A stretch of DNA of 64,000 nt from Tessaracoccus sp. MC1679 (GTDB taxonomy: Bacteria; Actinomycetota; Actinomycetes; Propionibacteriales; Propionibacteriaceae), in contig NZ_JACJGB010000005.1 of NCBI RefSeq assembly GCF_014164775.1, positions 306,010 to 370,009 on the forward strand, given 5' to 3'. The translations under genes and the position numbers were made by a program. Of the stretch, positions 8,738 to 16,305 are shown piece by piece. Positions within the stretch are counted from its first letter, which is position 1. Each line of letters starts with the position of its first letter. Under the pieces are notes generated by a model that was given only the letters and a program-made list of their open reading frames with translations, did no database searches and was not told the DNA's origin.

Positions 8738-10213
8738 ATGCGAATTGGTCGCGACGAGGCGGGCACGGCGTTCGAGCGGGAGCGCAAGTTCTCTCTGCCC
8801 GCTGGGGGAGCGCTGCCGGAGCTCGGCCTCCTGGGGCCGGTTTCGCCGATGCGTACGCTCCGTTTGAGGGCCGAGTACTTCGACACCCCAGCTGGAGCCC
8901 TCGCGCGCGCCGGGGTCACCCTCAGGAGGCGCACCGGCGGCGAGGACGCCGGTTGGCACCTCAAGACGCCCGGCCCACACGGATCCAGGCTCGAGCACAG
9001 TCTCCCGCTCGCGGCCCCGTGCAGGGTGCCGGCATCCCTGCGCGCCACTGTGGCCGAGGTCGTGGGCGAGGATCCGCTCCTGCCCGTTCTGCTGCTCCGG
9101 ACGAGGAGGCGGATCACGCACCTTTTCGGTGAGAGCGGCCGGATACGTGCGGAGGTGGCGGTTGACCGGGTGCGGGCGCGTCCGCTGGGCGAGCCGTCCG
9201 ATGGGGCCCGTTCCTGGTGCGAGGTGGAGGTGGAACTCGCCACGGGTGAACCTGAATCCACCATGGATGAAGTGGCCTCGCTGCTCCTGCGCTCGGGACT
9301 GCGGCCCGCGGTGCACGCGTCCAAGGCTCAGCAGGCGCTGGAATCCGGAGCCGGGCGGGGCACCTCCCGCGACACCGCCGCACACGCGGTCACAGCGGAG
9401 CTCGCACGGCACTTCGGCCAGTTCCAGGCCTTAGACACAGCGCTCGTCACGCATGAGGACGACGCTGTGCACCAGGCGAGGGTCGCGCTGCGCCGGCTCA
9501 GAAGCATCCTCACGGTGTTCGGCCGAACCCTCGCCGCGCCGGATCTGCCGGGGCTGGTGAGCGAGCTCAGATGGGCAGGCGTCCTCCTGGGTGGTCCCCG
9601 GGACACCGAGGTCATCCTCGCCCTCATCGACGAACTGGCCGGCGAGGTCGGGCTCGGCGTAGACGATCGCGCCCGGATCCGTGTCGACCTGGCGCGGCGC
9701 CACGACGACGCGCGCGGGCTGCTGCTCAATTCCATGGCAACCCCCCGGTGGGACGCGCTGCACGAGCGCATGATCGGCCACCTGCTGCGGGTGAAGGCCT
9801 CCAGATCCGGGAGGAGGGATGCCCCCCTCGAGTTGCGGCGCCTGGCCGATCGGGCAGACGACCGGGTCCGACGACGCCGTCAACTGGCGCAAGCCAACCC
9901 GTCCGACGTGAGCCTGTGGCATGACGTCCGCAAGGCCGCCAAGGCCGCCCGCTACGCGCACGATGTGGTGGCCGGACTCGCTGGTTCCCGTTCCGCGGAC
10001 GAGGAGAGCGCCTCCGCCTGGAAGGACGTGACCTCCGCGTTCGGCGATGTTCAGGATCTGGTGATCGCCCGGCAGGAGGTGGGCCTCCTGGGCGGCCCCA
10101 GCATCGGCACGATGCTGGACCTTGCCGATCGCCGGGCGGACACGGCACTGGCGGAGGCCAGGGCTGCGCTGAGCGTCGCACTCACTGCGAAAGCGCCGGA
10201 CCGGACCCCCTGA
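8738..10213 (+). CDS. CYTH and CHAD domain protein
   Basis: A 491-aa fusion of an N-terminal CYTH domain and a C-terminal CHAD domain. The CYTH part (about residues 10-200) opens with the ExExK signature ERERKF and continues with alternating charged strands that bind metal and triphosphate. The CHAD part (about 210-485) is helical and rich in conserved His and Arg, for example VHQARVALRRLRS. CYTH proteins hydrolyse or bind triphosphates and CHAD domains bind polyphosphate, so a role in polyphosphate or triphosphate metabolism is likely; the exact substrate is unknown. Monocistronic and divergent from the osmoprotectant operon. Confidence 0.9.
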   Translation: MRIGRDEAGTAFERERKFSLPAGGALPELGLLGPVSPMRTLRLRAEYFDTPAGALARAGVTLRRRTGGEDAGWHLKTPGPHGSRLEHSLPLAAPCRVPASLRATVAEVVGEDPLLPVLLLRTRRRITHLFGESGRIRAEVAVDRVRARPLGEPSDGARSWCEVEVELATGEPESTMDEVASLLLRSGLRPAVHASKAQQALESGAGRGTSRDTAAHAVTAELARHFGQFQALDTALVTHEDDAVHQARVALRRLRSILTVFGRTLAAPDLPGLVSELRWAGVLLGGPRDTEVILALIDELAGEVGLGVDDRARIRVDLARRHDDARGLLLNSMATPRWDALHERMIGHLLRVKASRSGRRDAPLELRRLADRADDRVRRRRQLAQANPSDVSLWHDVRKAAKAARYAHDVVAGLAGSRSADEESASAWKDVTSAFGDVQDLVIARQEVGLLGGPSIGTMLDLADRRADTALAEARAALSVALTAKAPDRTP

Positions 10214-10242
10214 GCCGGACGAACGGCCCGTCGTCGGCCCGA

Positions 10243-11145
10243 TCAGCGCGCCTCGAGGGCCGCCTCAACCGCCTCCTCGACGGTGCGGTGCCGGAACTCG
10301 AATCCGTCGGCAAGCAGCCTCGCCGGGCGCACGTCGGCATCCGAGGTCATCAGGGACTCGGCAGTATCCCGCCCCAGAAGGGTCGTGAGGGCGAACTCAG
10401 GGGCGGGGATCAGGAAGGGACGGTTGAGGCGCCTCGCCAGGAACCGCCCCAGATCATTGGCCGTGGCAGGCGTGGGACCGGCCAGGTTCACCGGCCCGCC
10501 GAGGTCGTGGTCGATCACGTGCCGAATGGCCCGGACCTCGTCGTCGAGGGAGATCCACGGCCACACCTGGGTGCCGCGGCCGATGGGACCGCCCAACCCC
10601 AGGCTGGTGAGGAGGATCAGGGGCTTCAGCAACGCCTCGGGGTGCACGAGGGGAGCCGTCCGCAGCATGGCCACCCGCGCGTCGGGACCGACGAGGGCCG
10701 CCTCCGCCTCCCATGCGACGCACAACCGCGCCAGGAAGGTGTCTCCGGAAGAAGATGCCTCGGTGAGCACCTGTCCTGGAACTGAGCCGTAGTAGCCCAC
10801 GGCCGAGGCGGAGATCAGCGCCGGCCCGCCAGGGCCCACTTCCCTGACGGCTGTGGCCGCTGCACGGGTTGGAATCAGGCGCGATTCCCAGAGCGTGCGC
10901 CGGTAGCTCCTCGTCCACGGGAGCCTGCCGATGCTCGCTCCGTTGAGCACCACCAGAGCGCGCGCGCCCTCGAGGAGGCCCGGATCAAGAGGCTCCTCGC
11001 CCTTGAGCCATTGCGCCTCGCCCGCATTACGAGGCGTGTGGCGCACCAGCGTCGTCACCTCGACGCCATCCGCCCGGAGGGCCCGGACCAATGCGCTCCC
11101 GATCAGCCCTGAAGCCCCCGCGACCACCACCTTCTGCGCTTTCAT
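10243..11145 (-). CDS. TIGR01777-family NAD-dependent epimerase
   Basis: SDR-superfamily protein of 300 aa resembling YfcH/TIGR01777. It starts with the nucleotide-binding VVVAGASGLIGSALVRAL and has the C-terminal DUF1731-like end (PAPEFALTTLLGRDTAESLMTS). The ATG at 11145 is preceded by GGGAGG at ideal distance; the frame is open ten codons further. The substrate of this family is not well defined. It converges on the CYTH-CHAD gene and is divergent from the sigma-factor gene. Confidence 0.88.
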   Translation of the reverse strand: MKAQKVVVAGASGLIGSALVRALRADGVEVTTLVRHTPRNAGEAQWLKGEEPLDPGLLEGARALVVLNGASIGRLPWTRSYRRTLWESRLIPTRAAATAVREVGPGGPALISASAVGYYGSVPGQVLTEASSSGDTFLARLCVAWEAEAALVGPDARVAMLRTAPLVHPEALLKPLILLTSLGLGGPIGRGTQVWPWISLDDEVRAIRHVIDHDLGGPVNLAGPTPATANDLGRFLARRLNRPFLIPAPEFALTTLLGRDTAESLMTSDADVRPARLLADGFEFRHRTVEEAVEAALEAR

Positions 11146-11286
11146 GCCAAACCTCCCATGGGCAGAGCCTGCCACTTTTCATTCCGAATTGCTTGCCAAA
11201 TGTGAGGACCCGTGCGAAGGTGAGCACAGACAGAGCGGTTCAAACCACGTGCCGACTCCGACTCTTCCGTAAAGGTGAGTTGACTC

Positions 11287-12000
11287 ATGGCAACTGTCCA
11301 CACCCTCGCAACCCCAGCAATCACTGAGCGCGACAAACGCGCTGTGGAGCTCCTTCGGCGGCTGGGCGCCGAAACCTCCGACACCGCCCGTCAGAGCCTT
11401 CTCGATGAGGTGGTGATGATGCACCTGGATCTCTGCGAGGCGCTCGCGCGGCGCTACGCCAATCGCGGGCTCGATCTCGACGACCTGATCCAGGTAGCCC
11501 GTGTCGGGCTGATCTACGCAGTCCAGCGCTTCCGCCCCGAGGCCGGCTCCTTCGTGCCGTTCGCGGTGGCCACCATCACCGGGGAGATCAAGAGACACTT
11601 CCGCGCCGGCTGGATGGTGCGTCCGCCCCGCCGCTTGCAGGAACTCCGCCCTGACGACGCCTCAGGCGGCGGAAACGGTGCGGGTGTGCGTGAGACGCTG
11701 GCTCTGGCCTTCCGGCCGATCTCACTCGACGCCCCCACCGGCACCGACGACAGCGCCCCCGGGCTGCAGCTCCCCGCCACCGACCACGACCTTGAGCTCA
11801 TCCCGGACCTGATCACGCTGAACTCAGCGATGCGCCGACTCAGCCCGGTGGAGCGGAGGGTGTTGCATCTCCGCTTCGTCGACGATCTGCCCCAGGCCGA
11901 GATCGGCCGGCGTGTCGGCGTGAGCCAGATGCAGGTCTCCCGCATCCTGTCGCGCGTTCTCGGCGAGCTCAGGGACGAGATGGAGCCCGCGGCCGCGTGA
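11287..12000 (+). CDS. SigB/SigF-like alternative sigma factor
   Basis: Group 3 sigma-70 family factor of 237 aa. Region 2 is visible as DLDDLIQVARVGLIYAVQRF followed by FVPFAVATITGEIKRHFR, characteristic of SigB/SigF/SigG factors, and region 4 as LSPVERRVLHLRFVDDLPQAEIG with the helix-turn-helix VGVSQMQVSRILSRV. The ATG at 11287 has AAAGGTGAG upstream. No anti-sigma or anti-anti-sigma gene lies next to it, which is unusual for the group. A good SigB-type promoter stands just downstream, in front of a CsbD-like gene, suggesting a local stress regulon. Confidence 0.88.
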   Translation: MATVHTLATPAITERDKRAVELLRRLGAETSDTARQSLLDEVVMMHLDLCEALARRYANRGLDLDDLIQVARVGLIYAVQRFRPEAGSFVPFAVATITGEIKRHFRAGWMVRPPRRLQELRPDDASGGGNGAGVRETLALAFRPISLDAPTGTDDSAPGLQLPATDHDLELIPDLITLNSAMRRLSPVERRVLHLRFVDDLPQAEIGRRVGVSQMQVSRILSRVLGELRDEMEPAAA

Positions 12001-12010
12001 ACGGCCCGCT

Positions 12011-12029
12011 CCCGGAAATCCGGGTGTTT
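12011..12029 (+). terminator. Short hairpin after the sigma gene
   Basis: CCCGGA at 12011-12016 and TCCGGG at 12019-12024 form a perfect tight hairpin ten bases after the stop codon, followed by TGTTT. It probably ends the sigma-factor transcript just before the next promoter begins. Confidence 0.5.
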
Positions 12030-12050
12030 GAAACTCCGGGTATCGGGTAC
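12026..12050 (+). promoter_or_regulatory. SigB/SigF-type promoter for the CsbD-like gene
   Basis: GTTTGA (12026-12031), a 13-nt spacer and GGGTAC (12045-12050) closely match the SigB/SigF consensus (GTTT near -35, GGGTA near -10). It lies 64 bp before the CsbD-like start and directly behind a gene for a sigma factor of that class. Recognition by that factor is inferred. Confidence 0.6.
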
Positions 12051-12113
12051 GAGGAGAGTGAGACGGCATCCGCACCCGCGTGGAGCCGATTCGGGAAAAC
12101 CGAGGAGGGAATC

Positions 12114-12530
12114 ATGGGAATCGAAGACAGCATGCGCAAGGCCGCCGACGAGGTCGCCGGTCGCGCCAAGGAGATGTGGGGCGACGCCACGGACAATGAG
12201 CGCCTTGAGGCCGAGGGTAGGGCCCAGCATCGGAGCGACGACGCAGGGCATGCCCATCACGACCTCGATGACACCAGCGTCGATCACCCGGACCACACCG
12301 CGGCGGGCGACCTGCGCAGCCATCGTGGCGACGACGGACCGCTGCGGGATGCACTCCGCGATGACATGGGCCAGGACAACGTCCGCGACGTTCTGCCTGA
12401 CACCGCCACGGCCACGCCCGGCGACGACGGGACCCTTCGGGACAACCTTCGCGACGACATGGGCCAGGACCGTTACCACGACCCCGCGACTGCGGACCTG
12501 CGGGACACCCCCCGGCGCGATCAGATCTGA
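12114..12530 (+). CDS. CsbD-like stress protein with acidic tail
   Basis: Small hydrophilic protein, 138 aa. Residues 1-35 (starting MGIEDSMRKAADEVAGRAKE) fit the CsbD pattern of general-stress proteins. The rest is His/Asp-rich and contains a near-repeat: GDDGPLRDALRDDMGQD and, about 30 residues later, GDDGTLRDNLRDDMGQD. GAGGAGGG lies just before the ATG at 12114; the frame is open upstream but lacks a comparable start. A SigB-type promoter upstream agrees with the SigB control of csbD known in Bacillus. The function of the duplicated acidic motif is unknown. Confidence 0.75.
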   Translation: MGIEDSMRKAADEVAGRAKEMWGDATDNERLEAEGRAQHRSDDAGHAHHDLDDTSVDHPDHTAAGDLRSHRGDDGPLRDALRDDMGQDNVRDVLPDTATATPGDDGTLRDNLRDDMGQDRYHDPATADLRDTPRRDQI

Positions 12531-12560
12531 CAACGACCTTCAACGAACAAGGAGTATGAC

Positions 12561-12704
12561 ATGGGAACCATCTTGTGGATCATCGCCGCGGTGCTTGTCA
12601 TCGCCGGAATCCTCGCCATCGTCCGGAGCCAACTGGTGTGGGGCATCGTCCTGATCATCCTCGGCCTCCTGGTCGGACCTGGCGGCGTGAGCCTGTTCAC
12701 CTGA
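12561..12704 (+). CDS. GPGG-motif small membrane protein
   Basis: A 47-aa protein with two hydrophobic stretches (about residues 4-20 and 26-38) and the C-terminal motif VGPGGVSLFT, typical of small GPGG-motif membrane proteins of actinobacteria. An AAGGAG ribosome site precedes the ATG by about 7 nt. It lies 30 bp after the CsbD-like gene and before a strong terminator, so it is probably part of the same stress-induced transcript. Function unknown. Confidence 0.8.
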   Translation: MGTILWIIAAVLVIAGILAIVRSQLVWGIVLIILGLLVGPGGVSLFT

Positions 12705-12715
12705 CCGAGACCAAC

Positions 12716-12761
12716 CTGTTCACGGCGCCTGCCCACACCCGCGGGCAGGCGCCGTGAACAG
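12716..12761. terminator. Strong bidirectional terminator
   Basis: A perfect 19-bp stem: CTGTTCACGGCGCCTGCCC (12716-12734) pairs with 12743-12761, with an 8-nt loop. It lies between the convergent small membrane protein gene and the dsrE gene, so it can stop transcription from both sides. Confidence 0.85.
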
Positions 12762-12774
12762 TGACGGATGCGCC

Positions 12775-13398
12775 TCAGACAAAGATGACCTGCGCGCCCT
12801 CTGACAGCTCGATGAAGTCCGCGGCGCTGATCACGTCCTCCACTCCCTCGTACAGGTCCGACTGGGTGAGACCGTTCATGTCGAAGCTGAGCTTGCAGCC
12901 CCACAGGTGGCCCCCGGAGGCGACGATGATGTCGAGCATCTCGCGGACGCCCGGGATCTCCAGGTCGTCGAGTTGCTTGCGCATCATCTTGGTCGCCATC
13001 TTGGTCATACCGGGGATGGCGCCCATCCCAGCCCACACCGGCATGTTGGGCGCCATCGGCAGGTGCATCGCCGTGTTGCCGAGCATGGTGAACTTCAGAT
13101 CGTCCATCGTGCGCTCGGTGACCAGGTCGAAGCCCCAGAAGGTGAAGAAGATGTGAGTCTCGACGCCCTCGCCCAGCGCGGCGTTGGCCATGATGAGCGC
13201 CGGGTAGGCCATGTCCAGGTTGCCCTTGGACGCGATGAAACAGATCTTGCGGGGGCGGTCTTCACCCGACGGCGCCGCCGCGAAGTCCGAGGGCTTCGCC
13301 TTGACTGGGGCGGCCTTCTGATCGGACGCGGCCGGGCTTGAGGTGGGGCGGGCGCCACCGAAGTCGGGGATGATGGGGGTGTCAGAAATCTCGGTCAT
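12775..13398 (-). CDS. DsrE/DsrF-family sulfur-relay protein
   Basis: DsrE/DrsH-like protein of 207 aa. About 45 residues of disordered Ala/Pro/Lys-rich sequence precede the domain, which starts KICFIASKGNLDMAYPALIMAN and contains the conserved cysteine in GGHLWGCKLSFDMNGL. The family binds or transfers protein-bound persulfide. It follows a DsrC/TusE gene and an SQR-like flavoprotein gene on the reverse strand, so the three probably handle sulfide-derived sulfane sulfur. Its N-terminal tail carries PIIPDF, resembling PIIPKF at the C-terminus of the flavoprotein. Confidence 0.88.
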   Translation of the reverse strand: MTEISDTPIIPDFGGARPTSSPAASDQKAAPVKAKPSDFAAAPSGEDRPRKICFIASKGNLDMAYPALIMANAALGEGVETHIFFTFWGFDLVTERTMDDLKFTMLGNTAMHLPMAPNMPVWAGMGAIPGMTKMATKMMRKQLDDLEIPGVREMLDIIVASGGHLWGCKLSFDMNGLTQSDLYEGVEDVISAADFIELSEGAQVIFV

Positions 13399-13411
13399 TG
13401 GGCAGTCCTTC

Positions 13412-13729
13412 CTAGACGCAGCCCTTGGGCTTGGGCAGCCCAGCGATGTAGGACATCTTCTTGGCGGGTTTGCCGGGGAACAGCCTGAACAGCTGCTTCA
13501 TGTCGAAACCTCCGACGCTGGCCACGCGGCGCAGCGTCGCGGTTTCCTTGCGGGCCGGGTAGTCGGCGCGCAGGAACTGCAGCACCTTCCAGTGCTCGTC
13601 GGTCAGCTCGTCGATGCCGGCATAGCCGGCGAGGATGGGGGCGAGGTCCTCGTCCCATTGCTTGTACTCGGTGAGAAAGCCCTCGTCGTTGACGTCGATG
13701 GCTCGGTCCCCGATGCGGGTGGTGGGCAC
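13412..13729 (-). CDS. DsrC/TusE-family sulfur carrier
   Basis: Persulfide carrier of 105 aa. The C-terminal arm reads IAGLPKPKGCV, with the invariant penultimate cysteine of the DsrC/TusE family. The second cysteine of true DsrC, about ten residues earlier, is replaced by serine (MSYIAG), so it cannot form the trisulfide-type intramolecular bridge and is closer to TusE-like single-Cys carriers. No tusBCD or dsrAB genes are nearby. It lies between the flavoprotein and dsrE genes with gaps of about 10 nt. Confidence 0.9.
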   Translation of the reverse strand: MPTTRIGDRAIDVNDEGFLTEYKQWDEDLAPILAGYAGIDELTDEHWKVLQFLRADYPARKETATLRRVASVGGFDMKQLFRLFPGKPAKKMSYIAGLPKPKGCV

Positions 13730-13738
13730 AGGTTCTCC

Positions 13739-15226
13739 TTAGAACTTGGGGATGATGGGATCGGGCAGCACCGACGAGGGGTCGGCGGAGGAGTCGACGC
13801 CCGTGGTGGGCACGTACGCAGCCACCGGTACGGCGTCCCTGGCAGGGGAGGTGGGGCGCGACACCGGGCGCGGCGCGGACTTGCGGGGAGTGGTCGCGCG
13901 GGAGACGGCCTTCGCCGTCTTGGGCGCCTTCGAGGCGGGAGCGGCGTGCCCGCGCTTCCCGAGCGCCCTGAGGAAGAGGTCCTTGTTCGAGGTGCCTGAA
14001 GCGGCGCCCTCCACGTTCTTGCCCAGAAGGTGCATGTCCGTGGTGAAGGGGAGCGGGCGCCCGCGCAGCAGGAACTCCCAGTACACGAACCGGAACGCAA
14101 GCTTGGCCAGGTGGTTGGAACGCGACTCCCCCAGGAGTGTCATCGGCCCGACCCCTGGGAGCGGAAATCCCCCGGTGTAGGGCTGGGTGCCGTAGTTGAA
14201 GTCCAGCAGCATGCCCTTGCCGTGACCGGTCTCGATGAAGCAGTTGGCGTGCCCGTCGAAGTGATGGGGCAGCTCCTGTCCGGCGAGATAATAGGGCCAG
14301 TTCTCCATGAACACGTCCACAGAGAAGTGGGCCACCGAGCCGGCCTTCGATGTCTGCAGGGTGCCGCCGTCGCCGAGGACGAAGATGTCCGGATGCTCGA
14401 GGGAGCGCATGGTCTGCTGGTCACACGGCACGAGGTTCATGTCGTCGCCCAGCCCGGATCGGGCCACGTACTCGGCGCCGAAGTTCAGCGGGATCGAGAC
14501 CAGCAGGTCGTAGGGGACGTGCCGATCGTCGAAGGAGACCAGCTCCTTGGCCTCGGTATCCACCCGCTCGACCGCGAAGTCCGCCTCAAGACGGATGTCG
14601 CGATCCTTGAACATGGTGCCCAGCTCGCGCGAGGCGATCGGCTTGGTGAAGGCGCCGTCCAGGGGGGTGACGTAGACGATCTCCACCTTCTTCCGCGTCT
14701 TCCGCTCGCGGAAGTAGGCGTCGGCGAGGAACGTGAACTCGAGAGGGGCGACGGGGCACTTGATGGGCATGTCCGTCAGGTGCACCACCAGCCGCCCGCC
14801 GCGGAACTCCTTGAACGCCTCCGCCAGGGCGATGGACCGCGGCAGGTCGTAGAAGTGGTGGACGTCGTCCGCGTCCGCGCCCGGGGTGAGGTCCGGCCTC
14901 GGCTCCACTCCCGTGGCGATGACGAGGGTGTCGTAGTCCAGCTCGCGACCGTCCGCCAGGTGGACGGTCTTGGCGTGAGCGTCGACCCTGTCGATCTCCG
15001 CCAGAACCAGTTCCACCCCATCGGGGATGAAGTGGTGCCGGGAGCGCACGATCTTGCCCTCGTCGTAGATGCCGAAGGGCAGGAAGAGGTACCCGGGTTG
15101 GTAGTGGTGGTCGTCGTCGCGATCAACGACGGTGATCTCAAGCTCCGCTGACGGGTACGCCGATCGCAGCTTGTTGGCGACCATGGTGCCGGCTGTTCCG
15201 CCGCCCAGGATGACCAGTCTCCTCAT
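13739..15226 (-). CDS. Sulfide:quinone oxidoreductase-like flavoprotein
   Basis: FAD-dependent oxidoreductase of 495 aa. The N-terminus has the dinucleotide fold VILGGGTAGTMVANKL, a second conserved block is IFVLGDGGTLQTSKAGSVAHF, and cysteines lie in IKCPVAP, LVPCDQQ and HANCFIETG, where SQR-type enzymes carry redox cysteines. Sulfide or persulfide oxidation to the quinone pool is likely. About 75 C-terminal residues form an Ala/Pro/Arg-rich tail absent from standard SQR. The ATG at 15226 has GGAGG upstream. Heads the operon with dsrC and dsrE. Confidence 0.85.
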   Translation of the reverse strand: MRRLVILGGGTAGTMVANKLRSAYPSAELEITVVDRDDDHHYQPGYLFLPFGIYDEGKIVRSRHHFIPDGVELVLAEIDRVDAHAKTVHLADGRELDYDTLVIATGVEPRPDLTPGADADDVHHFYDLPRSIALAEAFKEFRGGRLVVHLTDMPIKCPVAPLEFTFLADAYFRERKTRKKVEIVYVTPLDGAFTKPIASRELGTMFKDRDIRLEADFAVERVDTEAKELVSFDDRHVPYDLLVSIPLNFGAEYVARSGLGDDMNLVPCDQQTMRSLEHPDIFVLGDGGTLQTSKAGSVAHFSVDVFMENWPYYLAGQELPHHFDGHANCFIETGHGKGMLLDFNYGTQPYTGGFPLPGVGPMTLLGESRSNHLAKLAFRFVYWEFLLRGRPLPFTTDMHLLGKNVEGAASGTSNKDLFLRALGKRGHAAPASKAPKTAKAVSRATTPRKSAPRPVSRPTSPARDAVPVAAYVPTTGVDSSADPSSVLPDPIIPKF

Positions 15227-15262
15227 TGAGGCTCCTCCGAAGAAGTGGTGGTTCACATAGCC

Positions 15263-15280
15263 TATACGGGTTGGGGTATA
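15263..15280. promoter_or_regulatory. Inverted repeat upstream of the sulfur operon
   Basis: TATACGGGTTGGGGTATA has 5-bp arms TATAC/GTATA around a G-rich centre, about 37 bp before the flavoprotein start. The ATAC...GGGGTAT layout resembles CsoR/CstR operators used by persulfide-sensing repressors, which would fit the operon's function. No repressor gene is seen in the window, so the link is inferred. Confidence 0.4.
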
Positions 15281-15528
15281 CGAAATGCAGGGGGGCCACT
15301 TCCTACGACCAGACGTAGGACTCCACGGGGACGGTCGCCACATCGTTTCCCTCGACGCGGTGATCGCGACGATGCGCCAGACCAGTCTTTGACATGCACA
15401 GTAAGAGCAGGGAGACCAGTGCGGGCGGGCTGGCCGTGAACGTCGTCGAGTGCTGAGGCACCCCCGATCCTGCCGAAACCGACACGACCCGCACCCGCCG
15501 GGCTAGCGTTCTTGGCAGGAGGTGGCCC
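15281..15528. other. Intergenic region without visible gene
   Basis: Between the sulfur operon promoter and the alpha/beta-hydrolase gene I see no credible coding frame, RNA or repeat. It should contain the divergent promoters. Confidence 0.4.
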
Positions 15529-16224
15529 ATGGACATCATTCTCATCCCAGGCCTCTGGCTGGACGGCTCGTCATGGTCCCGGGTGGTGCCTTTCCTTGAG
15601 AGGGCGGGCCATCGCGTCGTGGCCCTGACCCCGCCGGGCCACGACGGACAGGATCCCGCCGCGGTGACCTACGGCGATCTGGTGGCGGCGGTGGTCACCG
15701 AGATCGACAATTCCGCCGACCACGTCATCCTCGTCGGTCACTCTGCCGGGTGCGCGGCGGCCTGGGCGGCCGCGGACCGACGGCCGGACAGGGTGGGCTG
15801 CGTGGTGCTGGTGGGCGGCTTCCCGATCCCGCACGGCTCGCCCATCCTGGACGGCTTCGAGCCCGTCGACGGCGTCCTCCCCTTCGTGGGGTGGGCCGCG
15901 TTCGACGGCCCTGACACCGCAGACCTCGACGAGTCCGCCAAGGCCGAGCTCGAGGGCCACATGACCCCGGCGCCAGGGCAGTACGCCCTGGGCATCCAGG
16001 AACTGAGCGACGACAGGCGCTACCGGATCCCCGTGGTCAACGTCTGCACCGAGTACTCCGCGGACGAGCTGCGGTCCTGGTCCGAGCAGGGCTTCGCCCC
16101 CGTCAGCGAGCTGCGCAAACTCCAGCACGCCGGTTATGTGGATCTGGAGTCCGGCCACTGGCCCCAGGTCAGCCGGGCCGGGGACCTTGCCGAGGTGATC
16201 CTCCGCGCCGCGACCGTGCGCTGA
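15529..16224 (+). CDS. Alpha/beta hydrolase
   Basis: Serine hydrolase of 231 aa. The nucleophile elbow GHSAG lies near residue 69, an oxyanion-hole region IPGLWLDGSSW near the start, and a C-terminal ESGHWPQ supplies the likely catalytic histidine. GGAGG lies just before the ATG at 15529. Similar proteins are annotated as generic esterases; the substrate cannot be told. It stands alone before metY. Confidence 0.88.
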   Translation: MDIILIPGLWLDGSSWSRVVPFLERAGHRVVALTPPGHDGQDPAAVTYGDLVAAVVTEIDNSADHVILVGHSAGCAAAWAAADRRPDRVGCVVLVGGFPIPHGSPILDGFEPVDGVLPFVGWAAFDGPDTADLDESAKAELEGHMTPAPGQYALGIQELSDDRRYRIPVVNVCTEYSADELRSWSEQGFAPVSELRKLQHAGYVDLESGHWPQVSRAGDLAEVILRAATVR

Positions 16225-16305
16225 CGGCGTAACGGACACCCTCCCCGGGAGTTTCGCGCGGCCACTAGTTTGGTGGGACAACACCTGGCCCACGAGGAGT
16301 CACCG

